Assembly: GCA_964565945.1 (NCBI GenBank)
Contig: CAZMGY010000005.1
Coordinates: forward strand, 1-50,885
Source of the DNA: CAZMGY01 sp964565945 [NCBI: uncultured bacterium]
GTDB lineage: Bacteria > GCA-001730085
Direction: 5' to 3'
DNA length: 50,885 nucleotides
Positions 16,497 through 25,711 of the stretch are shown one piece after another (positions within the stretch are counted from its first letter, which is position 1; every line of letters starts with the position of its first letter). Under the pieces are notes generated by a model, which was given only the letters and a program-made list of their open reading frames with translations, made no database searches and was not told the origin of the DNA. Made by a program: the position numbers and the translations under genes.

Positions 16497-17441
16497 ATGT
16501 TGCGCTGTTGCTTTATGGGAACGCCAGAATTTGCGGTGCCAGCGCTGGAAGCGGTGGTGGTTGCCAAACATCAGGTTTCTTTGGTGATGTCTCAGCCTGA
16601 TCGGCCGAAAGGGCGTGGTCGCAAACTGTTACCTCCTCCTGTTAAGGTCAAGGCTTTGGACTTGGGTTTAAGGGTTTGGCAGCCAGAAACATTGAAAAAC
16701 GATGCTTGTGCCGAGCATTTGTGCTCCTTTGATTTTGATATAGGCATTGTGGTTGCCTATGGTCTTCTTTTGCCAAAGCCTCTTTTAACGATTCCACGTT
16801 ATGGCTTTATTAATATTCATCCGTCGTTATTGCCGAAGTATCGCGGTCCGTCGCCATTGCAATACGCTTTGGCCGAGGGCGATGACGTGACTGGAATGAG
16901 CATTATGCAGGTGGAACCTCGCATGGATGTTGGTCGGGTTTATTGTCAAACCAAGGTCCCGATTGATTTCAAGGAAAACATGGGGGATTTACATGACCGC
17001 ATGGCGGTGCTCGGTGCCGAAAATCTTTGTCGAGTTTTGGAGTGTTTTGATCGTGACGGGAAGTGTGATTCTGTTGCACAAAATGATGAGGATGCGACCT
17101 ATTGCTACAAGGTTGATGCCGCCTTTTGTCGGATTGATTGGTCGTGGAATACAGAGAAAATTGTGAATCAGATTCGCAGTTTGTCTCCGTTCCCTGGCGC
17201 TCAGGCGATGTGGAAAGGAGTTCCCCTTAAGATTTTGAAAGCGCATAAGCAGGGGTCTCAGGTGAAGGATGCACAAGCGGGAACGATTGTGGCGCATCAC
17301 AAAAATCAAGCGATTGAAGTGGCAACAGTGGATGGCTCTTTATGGATTAATGAACTCAAAATTCAAGGAAGTCGTGCCATGACGGCTCAGGATTTTGTTA
17401 ATGGTCAAGGTGCGCAATCGGTGGGAACTCAATTGGAATGA
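16497..17441 (+). CDS. fmt: Methionyl-tRNA formyltransferase
   Basis: Formylates the initiator Met-tRNA using 10-formyl-tetrahydrofolate. It has 314 aa, the usual length. Hallmarks are FMGTPEFAVPAL at the N-terminus, NIHPSLLPKYRGPSP (the catalytic Asn-His-Ser loop) and TGMSIMQVEPRMDVG. The C-terminal OB-like domain is recognisable around FPGAQAMWKG. It sits between def and rsmB; its stop overlaps the rsmB start as ATGA, implying translational coupling. Confidence 0.97.
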   Translation: MLRCCFMGTPEFAVPALEAVVVAKHQVSLVMSQPDRPKGRGRKLLPPPVKVKALDLGLRVWQPETLKNDACAEHLCSFDFDIGIVVAYGLLLPKPLLTIPRYGFINIHPSLLPKYRGPSPLQYALAEGDDVTGMSIMQVEPRMDVGRVYCQTKVPIDFKENMGDLHDRMAVLGAENLCRVLECFDRDGKCDSVAQNDEDATYCYKVDAAFCRIDWSWNTEKIVNQIRSLSPFPGAQAMWKGVPLKILKAHKQGSQVKDAQAGTIVAHHKNQAIEVATVDGSLWINELKIQGSRAMTAQDFVNGQGAQSVGTQLE

Positions 17442-18679
17442 ATATTCGAAAATTAGCTTGTGATCTCTTGCTTAAGTGGGAGGATTCCTCTTGGTTTGCT
17501 TCGGACCTTTTGGAAGATTGTGGACAGAAGCATCAGCTTGCGGCCCAAGATCGTTCTCTTTTGCACGAAATGGTTTACGGAGTTTTGCGTTGGCGCCCAT
17601 GGCTCGATCAATGTATTGCGCGCTGTTTAACGAACCCTAATCAACGTTTAGATATGTGTGTGCAAATCCTTTTACGTTTAGGTGTGTATCAGATGGATAT
17701 GCTTGATCGTATTCCCGATTACGCGGCGATTGATCAGACGGTTGCCGTTTTGCGAGATCGCACAAAACGTGGGTTTGTGAATGCTGTTTTGCGTCGTTGG
17801 GGGCGCGAAAGCAAGGATAAAAAGAAGCCTTTGCCGCAAGAGGGGTTTTCTTTATGGGTGCAAGAGCATTTTGCTCAGGAATTTCCAGACCAAGATTTAA
17901 CGTCTCTTTGGCAAGCGATGCAAAGTAAGCCTGTTATGTATGCACGATGGAACCCTGGAAAGGGAAGTCAAGACGACTTAGAAAAGTGTTGGCAGGACGA
18001 GTGTGTTGCAGGCACTTTGATGAATCCCGAGTTAGGCCTTTATTCATTGACGTCGATTGAGGGGTTAACTCAATGGCCGAGTTTTCAACAAGGCTTATTT
18101 GTTATTCAAGATGTGCATGCGGCGCGGGTGGTGGCTCATATGGATGTTGAGGCGGATCATCAAGTGTTAGATGCTTGTGCGGCCCCAGGAGGAAAAACTT
18201 TCCAGATTACGTCTTATGTGAGGGATGCCTCTCAAGTGGTGGCGCTTGACCTTAAAAAGAAGCGTTTAGAGCGCTTGTCTGAGGCTGCCAAGCGTTTGGG
18301 TTTTCCTGCGGTGCGTACGGTGTGTGCCGATGCTTCGTCGTGGATGACCGAGGAACGCTTTGATCGTATTTTGCTTGATGCACCTTGTTCAAATTTAGGC
18401 GTGTTGAATCGTCGGCTCGATGTAAGATACCGCTTTTCCAAAAAGCAGCAAGAGGCTTTGATTGCAACCCAGCGTAAGCTCTTGTTGTCTATGATCGATT
18501 TGCTTAAACCTGGTGGACGTTTGGTTTATAGCACCTGCACCCTAGCGCGCCTAGAAAACCAAGATCAAGTGACCTGGTTATTGGAACACTATCCTGGTGC
18601 TACTTGCCTCGAGGCGCATCTTCATTTGCCAGGGGACGGTTTAGGTGATGGTGGCTATGTGGCGGTGGTTCAGGTCTAA
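17438..18679 (+). CDS. rsmB: 16S rRNA (cytosine-967-C5) methyltransferase
   Basis: It has 413 aa. An N-terminal NusB-like RNA-binding helical domain (residues about 1-130) precedes a SAM-dependent m5C methyltransferase. The SAM-binding loop is DACAAPGGKT. The two cysteines of the reaction lie in LLDAPCSNLGV and YSTCTL. It overlaps the fmt stop by 4 nt. Its own stop overlaps by 4 nt the stop of the convergent gene at 18676, so the operon must end within that neighbour's 3' end. The family assignment is firm; the exact rRNA target is taken from the family. Confidence 0.94.
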   Translation: MNIRKLACDLLLKWEDSSWFASDLLEDCGQKHQLAAQDRSLLHEMVYGVLRWRPWLDQCIARCLTNPNQRLDMCVQILLRLGVYQMDMLDRIPDYAAIDQTVAVLRDRTKRGFVNAVLRRWGRESKDKKKPLPQEGFSLWVQEHFAQEFPDQDLTSLWQAMQSKPVMYARWNPGKGSQDDLEKCWQDECVAGTLMNPELGLYSLTSIEGLTQWPSFQQGLFVIQDVHAARVVAHMDVEADHQVLDACAAPGGKTFQITSYVRDASQVVALDLKKKRLERLSEAAKRLGFPAVRTVCADASSWMTEERFDRILLDAPCSNLGVLNRRLDVRYRFSKKQQEALIATQRKLLLSMIDLLKPGGRLVYSTCTLARLENQDQVTWLLEHYPGATCLEAHLHLPGDGLGDGGYVAVVQV

Positions 18680-20874
18680 GCTGATGTTTGTATTTTAGCG
18701 GGCAAAAATTCTTGTTTGCGTAGAAGAATATTGATGGTCCACTTGTCTTGCCTGAAACGATCAAAAGCTAATTGGAATTGTTCATGGTTGACGACAGGGA
18801 CTCCATTGATTTTGAGAATATAATCGTCTGGATCAAGTGAAAGGTGGGTGCTTAAGAATGTTTGGATGTGTGACCACGAGTCTTCTGTGATGGTGTAGCT
18901 TTCGAATATTAAAGGAACATGTTCGACAAGAATGTGCGTGGTGGTTTTTATTTGATGGAGAGATTGCGGGGTTGTCTTGGATGAATTTGGCCACAGAGAT
19001 GGAAACGAATGTTCAAGGGCTTGGGCATACTGAGAAATTTGGTTGACCACATGTTTATAAATCAAGTGGTCGTGTTCGCGCAGATCATCAAGGTTGTTGA
19101 TAGGCTTGATGCTTGGTAGCTTCCACGAAAGAGTAAAGTGATTGTCTTGATTTACTTGTGCGGTAAAGGGACCTTTGGAAGATTTCAGATTAATGGACAG
19201 CGTAGCAATATTTTTAAGTGCATGCTTGTGATATAGTTGGGTTGTTTTATCTTCGGAGGGGGGGGTTCCAAAGATATTCCTGAATAGGTTTCGTTCAGCT
19301 TGACTGGAAAAAAAAATGTGGAGAATACCTTCCTGATCGATTTTCCATCCTGTACGAGATCTTTTCTCAAAAGCTTCGAAATTAATGCTGAAGTTAGGTC
19401 CTTCTTGAATAATGTCTGGAAAGAGCATGTCTTCGATGGATCCACGAAGGTTGTGGAGTTGTTCCAGAAACGTTTTCAAGTATAACAAGGAATTCTCATC
19501 GAAGGTGATCTTAAGTGTTCCTGTGTTTTTATCCAAACTGAGTGTGGCTTTAGAGGCTTCCTGTGGGGTAACGTTGCATAAGTGGGTAAAGTTAGTGGCG
19601 TCAAAGTTTTGAATAGAAGTTTCTTGGATTGAGGGCAAGTATTTCCATGGTTCTTGTTGAGCTTTATGAAAATTTTCAAAAAAACTTTTTGTCCAAAGAG
19701 GAATATTCCTTTTAAAATCATCTGGGAAAAGATATCCGGCTTGTTTTTGAATGTAATCGACCCATTCCACACGAAAACCTTGGAATTCTTTCTCTTTTTT
19801 TTCAGGTTTTTGGGTGAGAAAGGTGCTAATGTTGGCAGAGCTATAGCTTTTGTCTTGCTTAAAGAAATGGCTCATATTGATGCTGTGGCTTAAGGCTTCA
19901 CCTACGTCGACGAGAAATGGTTGATAAATGTCATCTTGATTTTTGTGAAAACGAACGTTCCCCAAAGTAAAAAAATCCCAAGTGCCTAGCAGTGTCGCAG
20001 CCAGGAACATCTTACCGTAAAGCGTACGATTAACTTTCACTTGTGAAGTTGCTGTATCATACTCTTCCTGGATTTGTTCTGTGTCTAGTGATTGTTCGAT
20101 ATAGGGTGATGCCACATAAAGCTTGCCATTGATTCCACGAATGATTTGCGTGTTGATAACGGGAAAGCCCATTTCTCTAAACAGATTCGCCAAGGCTACC
20201 TCACGTATGACGGTGTCATAGAGAAAGATTTGCCTTGAAGGAGAACCAGCTTCTTTGATCATCCATGTGCGTTCTTGGGAATCTTTAAAAATTCCACCCT
20301 TCATTCCTCCGCCAGGCTTTCGTGCTATGAATCGGTATTGTTGAGGTAAGCTTAAATCATGGGAATCTTTGCCCAAAATCCACCCGCCAGCTTGAGTGAG
20401 TTTCTTCAAAGGGATGTCAAGCGAAATGTGGTCGTCTTCGTACTCTTGAACTGTTGTTGAGTTGGCGATACTGGCGCTTTCTGTATGAGTTGATATGCCC
20501 AGTGTTGCTGTGAGAAAGGAAGAGATGTCGGCAGGCCTGTTAAAATGAATTCTTAAGAAATTTTGATCAATTTGTTCGTAATATTGCATATTTTTAAAGT
20601 GATGGTAGTCCTCAATGGTCCTGATAAAGTGATATTCGTCGGAGATATTATAATGTAGCTGTTGCGTAGAAAGGTCAAACCAGATGCGTGCTTGATGTTC
20701 ATTTTCGAGCCTATAAGGATCTGTCGAGCTTTGTTCGATGTGGCGGATGGCTTGGCTTTTGTGCGCCAGTTCCAGTGTCAGTGCTATTTCTTTTATCTGT
20801 GAGCGGGGCGACAAAGCAGTGGCTTTCGACAAAGATAAACTTAGCAATAGGATTAGGCTAAGATGGCGCCACAT
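18676..20874 (-). CDS. Exported protein with kinase-like motifs and a PDZ-like C-terminus (732 aa)
   Basis: I recognise no named family. A signal peptide (MWRHLSLILLLSLSLSKATA) implies export. Residues about 185-330 carry a pattern seen in distant kinase folds (HipA/Fam20/PI-kinase-like). It includes a Gly-rich PGGGMKGG loop, WMIKEA with a candidate ATP-binding Lys, REVALANLFREMG with a candidate helix-C Glu, GTWDFFTLGN with a catalytic-loop-like Asp...Asn, and FLVDVGEAL with a metal-binding-like Asp. The last 60 residues (YILKINGVPVVNHEQFQLAF) resemble a PDZ domain. The frame contains an 8-C run (19258-19265 on the plus strand). A promoter lies at 20922-20951. Export and PDZ are moderately supported; kinase activity is a hypothesis. 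Confidence 0.75.
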   Translation of the reverse strand: MWRHLSLILLLSLSLSKATALSPRSQIKEIALTLELAHKSQAIRHIEQSSTDPYRLENEHQARIWFDLSTQQLHYNISDEYHFIRTIEDYHHFKNMQYYEQIDQNFLRIHFNRPADISSFLTATLGISTHTESASIANSTTVQEYEDDHISLDIPLKKLTQAGGWILGKDSHDLSLPQQYRFIARKPGGGMKGGIFKDSQERTWMIKEAGSPSRQIFLYDTVIREVALANLFREMGFPVINTQIIRGINGKLYVASPYIEQSLDTEQIQEEYDTATSQVKVNRTLYGKMFLAATLLGTWDFFTLGNVRFHKNQDDIYQPFLVDVGEALSHSINMSHFFKQDKSYSSANISTFLTQKPEKKEKEFQGFRVEWVDYIQKQAGYLFPDDFKRNIPLWTKSFFENFHKAQQEPWKYLPSIQETSIQNFDATNFTHLCNVTPQEASKATLSLDKNTGTLKITFDENSLLYLKTFLEQLHNLRGSIEDMLFPDIIQEGPNFSINFEAFEKRSRTGWKIDQEGILHIFFSSQAERNLFRNIFGTPPSEDKTTQLYHKHALKNIATLSINLKSSKGPFTAQVNQDNHFTLSWKLPSIKPINNLDDLREHDHLIYKHVVNQISQYAQALEHSFPSLWPNSSKTTPQSLHQIKTTTHILVEHVPLIFESYTITEDSWSHIQTFLSTHLSLDPDDYILKINGVPVVNHEQFQLAFDRFRQDKWTINILLRKQEFLPAKIQTSA

Positions 20875-20921
20875 GTGGAAATATACCTAATTAAATTAAT
20901 ATAAAATATTATTATCATATA

Positions 20922-20951
20922 CATATAACAAATTTATAGAAATCTTGTCAA
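20922..20951 (-). promoter_or_regulatory. Promoter of the exported kinase-like gene
   Basis: Minus strand: TTGACA (20951-20946), 18-nt spacer, TATATG (20927-20922). Transcription would begin near 20915, 41 nt before the ATG at 20874. Confidence 0.55.
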
Positions 20952-21061
20952 ATTAAGTATCACAATGCCTTTTTGTGGTTCCCTGAAGGCTTGTTAAAAA
21001 GGAAGAGTAGGGGTCCTAGGGTTCTGATAGAAGAGGGTGATTAGGTATGTAAAGCGATTAT

Positions 21062-21091
21062 TTGAAAAATAATCGGCTAGTTTGTTATACT
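21062..21091 (+). promoter_or_regulatory. Promoter of aroF
   Basis: TTGAAA (21062-21067), 18-nt spacer, TATACT (21086-21091). The predicted start near 21098 gives a leader of about 36 nt with AAGGAT before the ATG at 21134. Confidence 0.6.
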
Positions 21092-21133
21092 GTTATCGGT
21101 AAAAATGCAATAATAAAAAAGGATATTTAATTC

Positions 21134-22144
21134 ATGATTATTATATTCAAAACAAGTGCCACGGAAGAGCAAATTTCCCATGTGGTCGAAAAAATTGAAG
21201 AGCTTAAGTTGACCCCTATGGTGGCTCGTGGAACCCTCAAAACCGTGATCAATGTTTTGGGTGAGGAAGAAGTGATTCGCGAAGCTCCTTTGCAGACATT
21301 TCCTGGGGTAGAAATTGTAATGCCTGTGATGAAAAAATATAAATTGATTTCACGCGAAGGGCACGAAAATAACACTGTTGTTCAGCTCGGTGAAGGTGTT
21401 CATATTGGTGATGGGAAGTTAGCCGTTATTGCAGGCCCTTGTTCGGTTGAAAGTCGAGAGCAATTGGTTGGTATTGCCGAAAAGGTAATTGCAATGGGTG
21501 CAATTGCGGTGAGAGGCGGAGCCTTTAAACCACGAACTTCACCTTATTCGTTCCAGGGTTTAGGAGAAGAAGGTCTTAAATATTTGCAAGAAGTTCGGGA
21601 ACAGTTCGATGTGCCTGTGGTAACCGAAGTGATGGACACTCGGGATGTTGAGCTTGTTACTAAGTACGCCGATGCGTTACAAGTGGGTGCACGCAATATG
21701 CAAAACTTTAGCCTGCTTAAAGAGCTAGGCATTTGCGGGAAACCGATCGTGCTAAAGCGCGGAATGGCGGCTACCATCGAAGATTTATTGCAGTCGGCCG
21801 AATACATTGCGGCATCGGGCAACTTGAATATTATTTTGTGCGAGCGAGGCATTCGGACTTTCGAAACATCGATCCGCAATTCGCTGGATGTGAGTTCGAT
21901 TCCTGTCCTCAAAACGTTGACACATTTGCCAGTGATTGTAGACCCTAGTCATGTCGCAGGTATTTGGGAGTATGTGTCCCCGTTGGCCTTGGCTGGTGTG
22001 GCTGCTGGTGCGGATGGAGTGATTGTTGAGGTGCATGAAAATCCCGAGGAAGCTCTTTCCGATGGACCTCAAGCCCTTTTGCCTCGAACATTCGAGACTT
22101 TGTTCGCGCGTATGCAAGCCGTGGCTCAAGCCATTCGACTTTAA
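21134..22144 (+). CDS. aroF: 3-deoxy-7-phosphoheptulonate synthase (DAHP synthase), type I-beta
   Basis: Condenses phosphoenolpyruvate and erythrose-4-phosphate, the first step of aromatic amino acid synthesis. It has 336 aa. Residues 1-70 form a ferredoxin-like (ACT-like) regulatory domain as in the Thermotoga-type enzyme. The catalytic barrel follows, with VIAGPCSVESREQL, GGAFKPRTSPYSFQG, QVGARNMQNFSLL and PVIVDPSHVAG. In characterised homologues the N-terminal domain mediates inhibition by aromatic amino acids, so feedback control is likely here. It has its own promoter. It stands alone: no other shikimate-pathway gene is in the window. Confidence 0.95.
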   Translation: MIIIFKTSATEEQISHVVEKIEELKLTPMVARGTLKTVINVLGEEEVIREAPLQTFPGVEIVMPVMKKYKLISREGHENNTVVQLGEGVHIGDGKLAVIAGPCSVESREQLVGIAEKVIAMGAIAVRGGAFKPRTSPYSFQGLGEEGLKYLQEVREQFDVPVVTEVMDTRDVELVTKYADALQVGARNMQNFSLLKELGICGKPIVLKRGMAATIEDLLQSAEYIAASGNLNIILCERGIRTFETSIRNSLDVSSIPVLKTLTHLPVIVDPSHVAGIWEYVSPLALAGVAAGADGVIVEVHENPEEALSDGPQALLPRTFETLFARMQAVAQAIRL

Positions 22145-22222
22145 GCAACTGATCTGGATTCCCTTAGGCAGGTTTGGTGTCATATTGTTACGGTTCTAGG
22201 TCTTTTTTAAGGTGGAACAGAA

Positions 22223-22975
22223 ATGATTACTTTTAAAAATTTAAATAAAGCTTTCGGATCCAAAGTGGTTTATCGCGATTTGAATATTAGCATTCAGGCG
22301 CAAACATTTCAGGCGATTATTGGACGCAGTGGTTGTGGAAAAAGTGTTTTGCTCAAGCACATATTGGGTATGTTGCAGCCCGATGCTGGTGAAGTTTGGG
22401 TCAATCAACTTTGCGTCAATCAGGCTTCTGAGTTAGAGCTAAATCATATGAGACAAGATTGCTCCATGGTGTTTCAGGGAGGCGCTTTGTTTGATTCGTT
22501 GACGGTCTGGGAAAATGTCAGTTTTGGTTTGCACCAACAAGGTGGCTATACGCGTCAAAAATGTCGTGATGTGGCGCAGGAAAAATTGTCGTGGGTTGGT
22601 CTAGAGTCAACCATGGATCAGTATCCATCTGAGTTAAGTGGTGGGATGTGTAAACGTGTGGCCATTGCACGGGCGATTGCGATTGATCCCCAAATTATTC
22701 TCTACGATGAGCCTACCGCGGGACTTGATCCCATTACGTCGGATGTGATCAATTGCCTTATGCGCGATTTGCATGAACGGATAGGAGCCACGTCAATTGT
22801 AGTTACGCACGATTTAGCAAGTGCTTATCACGTTTGTGATGAAATGGCCATGATGTATAATGGGAGCTTTATTGTACACGATAAAGTAGAGGCGGTTAGG
22901 CATTCCGATAATCCTTATGTGAAACAGTTTTTGGAAGGTTCCTCGACTGGCCCCATAGGAGTCGAGGTAACATGA
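22223..22975 (+). CDS. mlaF: ABC transporter ATP-binding protein of the Mla/MCE lipid system
   Basis: It has 250 aa. Walker A is GRSGCGKSVLLKH, the signature is LSGGMCKRVAIARA, and Walker B is IILYDEPTAGLDP, followed by the VVTHD switch His. The MlaF/Ttg2A character comes from the sequence and from the next gene, an MCE protein, which it overlaps by ATGA. In MlaFEDB complexes this ATPase powers lipid transfer between the inner and outer membranes. The usual permease gene mlaE is missing from both sides: aroF lies upstream and radA after mlaD. A good AAGGTGG precedes the ATG. Confidence 0.9.
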   Translation: MITFKNLNKAFGSKVVYRDLNISIQAQTFQAIIGRSGCGKSVLLKHILGMLQPDAGEVWVNQLCVNQASELELNHMRQDCSMVFQGGALFDSLTVWENVSFGLHQQGGYTRQKCRDVAQEKLSWVGLESTMDQYPSELSGGMCKRVAIARAIAIDPQIILYDEPTAGLDPITSDVINCLMRDLHERIGATSIVVTHDLASAYHVCDEMAMMYNGSFIVHDKVEAVRHSDNPYVKQFLEGSSTGPIGVEVT

Positions 22976-23871
22976 ATCAATCTCACTTAGAACTTAAAGT
23001 AGGCACTTTTGTAGCGATGGCCTTGGTGATTTTAGTGGCAGGTATTTTGTTTTTTGGCAATCAAAGTTTATTTTCGGAAGGATACAAAGTTAAGGTTCAC
23101 TTTCGTTTTACCAACAGTGTGATGGAAGGGGCACCTGTTCGCTATTCTGGTGTGAATGTGGGTAAGGTTAAAAACATTGAAATTTTGAATGATCAGGGTG
23201 TAATTGAGCTCACGTTGTTGATTGACCAAGGGGTTGTTTTGCGAGAAAACATTGAGGTTTATATTAATACCTTAGGTGTGATGGGAGAAAAGTACATTGA
23301 ATTGATTGGAGGCTCTACTGATTTTGCGATTGTGACAGAAGGTAGTGTGCCTCTCCAAGGTAAAGAGCCAATAGCCATGAACAATATCATCGAAATGGCT
23401 CGAGATATTACCAGTGAGCTCAGTGGCGTGATCAAAAGTTTGAATGCTGTTTTGGGAGAGCCAAAAATGCAAGAAGATTTTAAAACTACCATTGCCCAAG
23501 TCCGTATGGTAACGCAAGATTTAAGTCAGTTAACCAAAACAGTTAATGAGATGATTGGAAAAAATAAACCTAACATTGAGCAAACGATTACGAATGTTTG
23601 CGACGCCTCTCAAGGAATCAATAAAAACATGGCTATTCTGGAAGAGTTGTTTGTCAAAATTAAAAAAGGTGAAGGGGTTATAGGGCAGTTGTTGACCGAT
23701 AAAGATTTGTATAAAGATATGGAAATGTTGATGGCCGATATTCGAGAACATCCATGGAAGCTATTGATTAAGACTCGAGAGAAAAAAGTAAAAAAAACAA
23801 AAGTTTCTAAAAGGGATACGTTATCGAAGACCTCTGTTCAAAAAAGTATTGTCTCAGCCAGGCGTGGGTGA
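22972..23871 (+). CDS. mlaD: MCE-domain lipid-binding protein (MlaD-like)
   Basis: It has 299 aa. An N-terminal membrane anchor (GTFVAMALVILVAGILFF, about residues 11-30) is followed by one MCE domain (about 38-115). Key stretches are FTNSVMEGAPVRYSGVNVGK and VMGEKYIELIGG. A helical tail, about 140-260, has many Gln/Thr/Asn residues, and the C-terminus is strongly basic. MlaD forms a hexameric periplasmic ring over the MlaE permease and carries phospholipid. This protein is longer than E. coli MlaD (183 aa), mainly through the tail, which could reach into the periplasm. It is translationally coupled to mlaF. Confidence 0.9.
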   Translation: MNQSHLELKVGTFVAMALVILVAGILFFGNQSLFSEGYKVKVHFRFTNSVMEGAPVRYSGVNVGKVKNIEILNDQGVIELTLLIDQGVVLRENIEVYINTLGVMGEKYIELIGGSTDFAIVTEGSVPLQGKEPIAMNNIIEMARDITSELSGVIKSLNAVLGEPKMQEDFKTTIAQVRMVTQDLSQLTKTVNEMIGKNKPNIEQTITNVCDASQGINKNMAILEELFVKIKKGEGVIGQLLTDKDLYKDMEMLMADIREHPWKLLIKTREKKVKKTKVSKRDTLSKTSVQKSIVSARRG

Positions 23872-23877
23872 GCTTTC

Positions 23878-25236
23878 ATGAAAACAAAAGTTAAGCAAGT
23901 CTATGTCTGTCAAGAATGTGGGGCTATTTCACCCAAATGGTCTGGCCGTTGCGCGGAATGTTCCGCTTGGAATAGTTTGGTCGAAGAAAAACGACTTCCT
24001 CAGTCCAAAAATAAATCTTACGATGCGGTTGATCCGATTCATTTGACCGAATTGCATTCGGAGCAATATTCTCGCGTGTCGAGTGGATTTTCTGAACTTA
24101 ACCGATTGCTGGGTGGTGGGATTGTGGCAGGATCGTTTGTATTGATAGGAGGAGAACCGGGCATTGGGAAGTCCACATTATTGCTTCAAGTAAGTCATGC
24201 TTTAGCCAGTCAGCAGAGCAAGGTCCTTTATGTGAGCGGTGAAGAGTCGGTGCATCAAATTAAAGATCGCGCAATTCGTTTGGGGGCATCTGTCGATAAT
24301 CTCTACGTTTTGTCGGAAGTTAATCTCGATGTGATTGTGGCCTCGATTAAACAAATGAAACCAGACTTTGTGATTATAGACTCCATTCAAATCATGTATC
24401 GTGATGATGTGGGGTCTTCACCAGGTAGTGTGAGCCAAGTTCGAGAATGCTCCAACACACTCTTGCATGTGGCTAAGAATATGAATATTCCTATTTTTGT
24501 GGTTGGCCATGTGAATAAAGAGGGAAGTTTAGCTGGTCCCAAAGTGTTGGAACATATTGTTGATACTGTTCTTTATTTTGAAGGTGATCGACATCATGCG
24601 TATCGGATTGTGCGTGCAGTGAAAAACCGCTTTGGATCGACCAATGAAATGGCTGTTTTCGAAATGTGCGAAGAAGGTTTGGTTGAAGTATCTAATCCGT
24701 CGGAGCTTTTTTTAAGTGACGAGCAAGAAAAAATTCCCGGATCAGTGGTGGTGCCTTGCATGGAAGGTTCACGGCCTTTGCTGGTTGAGATTCAGGCTTT
24801 GTTGAGTGACTCGCATCAGTTTGGCCATCCGCGCAGAGTGTCGACTTTTATTGATCATAACCGTGTGGCTTTGTTGATTGCCATTTTTGAAAAACGTTTG
24901 GGCGCTTCATTGGTTCAGCAAGATGTCTTCATTAACTTGGTGGGAGGTATTAAAATGAATGAGCCTGCCGCGGATTTGGGTGTGATTGTGGCTATGATGT
25001 CGAGCTTGCGTAACCGTTGTGTTGTTTCGGGCTTAGTTCTTATTGGTGAAGTAGGACTTGGCGGAGAGATTCGTAATGTGGCTCAGTGTGAGCGACGGAT
25101 TGTCGAAGCGGAACGTCTGGGGTTTCGCAAGTGCCTTGTGCCAGCTAAATCGGCCGACATTTATAAAGGAGGCTCGATAGAAATTGTGGGGGTGAAACAT
25201 ATTGAAGAAGCTATTGAGGAGGCTTTGGAGGCATGA
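23878..25236 (+). CDS. radA: DNA repair protein RadA
   Basis: A cytosolic RecA-like motor that helps branch migration in recombination repair. It has 452 aa, the standard length. The N-terminal four-Cys zinc finger is CQECG...CAECSAWNS. Walker A is GGEPGIGKSTLLLQ, the RadA-specific motif is VKNRFGS, and a C-terminal Lon-protease-like domain contains NLVGGIKMNEPAADLG. It starts 6 nt after mlaD and overlaps ispF, so it belongs to the same transcription unit. Confidence 0.97.
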   Translation: MKTKVKQVYVCQECGAISPKWSGRCAECSAWNSLVEEKRLPQSKNKSYDAVDPIHLTELHSEQYSRVSSGFSELNRLLGGGIVAGSFVLIGGEPGIGKSTLLLQVSHALASQQSKVLYVSGEESVHQIKDRAIRLGASVDNLYVLSEVNLDVIVASIKQMKPDFVIIDSIQIMYRDDVGSSPGSVSQVRECSNTLLHVAKNMNIPIFVVGHVNKEGSLAGPKVLEHIVDTVLYFEGDRHHAYRIVRAVKNRFGSTNEMAVFEMCEEGLVEVSNPSELFLSDEQEKIPGSVVVPCMEGSRPLLVEIQALLSDSHQFGHPRRVSTFIDHNRVALLIAIFEKRLGASLVQQDVFINLVGGIKMNEPAADLGVIVAMMSSLRNRCVVSGLVLIGEVGLGGEIRNVAQCERRIVEAERLGFRKCLVPAKSADIYKGGSIEIVGVKHIEEAIEEALEA

Positions 25237-25709
25237 GAGTTGGTTTAGGTTTTGATATTCATCGTACCGATCCTGATCGGGTTCTTATCTTAGGGGGCGT
25301 TCAGGTGGAAGCCCCTTTTGGATTAGCTGGGTATTCAGATGCCGATGTTGTAACGCATGCCGTCATTGATGCTTTGTTGGGAGCGATGGGAATGGGCGAT
25401 ATTGGTGATCGTTTTCCAAATACCGATATGTGTCATAAGGATCGTTCGAGTCTGAACATGCTTGATGAAGTGATGGAAACGTTGCAAAAGCAAGGATATG
25501 TAGTGGTGAATGTGGATTGTAATATTATTGCTCAAAAGCCCAAATTAGCTACGTATAAGCCACTTATTGAGGCTTCTTTAGCTAAAGTTTTAAAGATCAA
25601 TGAAAAATCTATTAACGTGAAAGCCAAAACACATGAGACAATAGGACCCTTGGGTGCGTGTGAAGCGATTGAAGCCCAAGCAATTGCTTTGATTCAGAAG
25701 GAGATGTAG
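25233..25709 (+). CDS. ispF: 2-C-methyl-D-erythritol 2,4-cyclodiphosphate synthase
   Basis: An enzyme of the MEP isoprenoid pathway. It has 158 aa, the usual size. The family start MRVGLGFDIHR carries the zinc ligands (Asp, His), followed by LAGYSDADVVTHAVIDALLG and GDIGDRFPNTD. The C-terminal KTHETIGPLGACEAIEAQA is also typical. It overlaps the radA stop by 4 nt and precedes gltX by 2 nt. The partner ispD is not here; in many genomes ispD and ispF are adjacent or fused. Confidence 0.97.
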   Translation: MRVGLGFDIHRTDPDRVLILGGVQVEAPFGLAGYSDADVVTHAVIDALLGAMGMGDIGDRFPNTDMCHKDRSSLNMLDEVMETLQKQGYVVVNVDCNIIAQKPKLATYKPLIEASLAKVLKINEKSINVKAKTHETIGPLGACEAIEAQAIALIQKEM

Positions 25710-25711
25710 CA

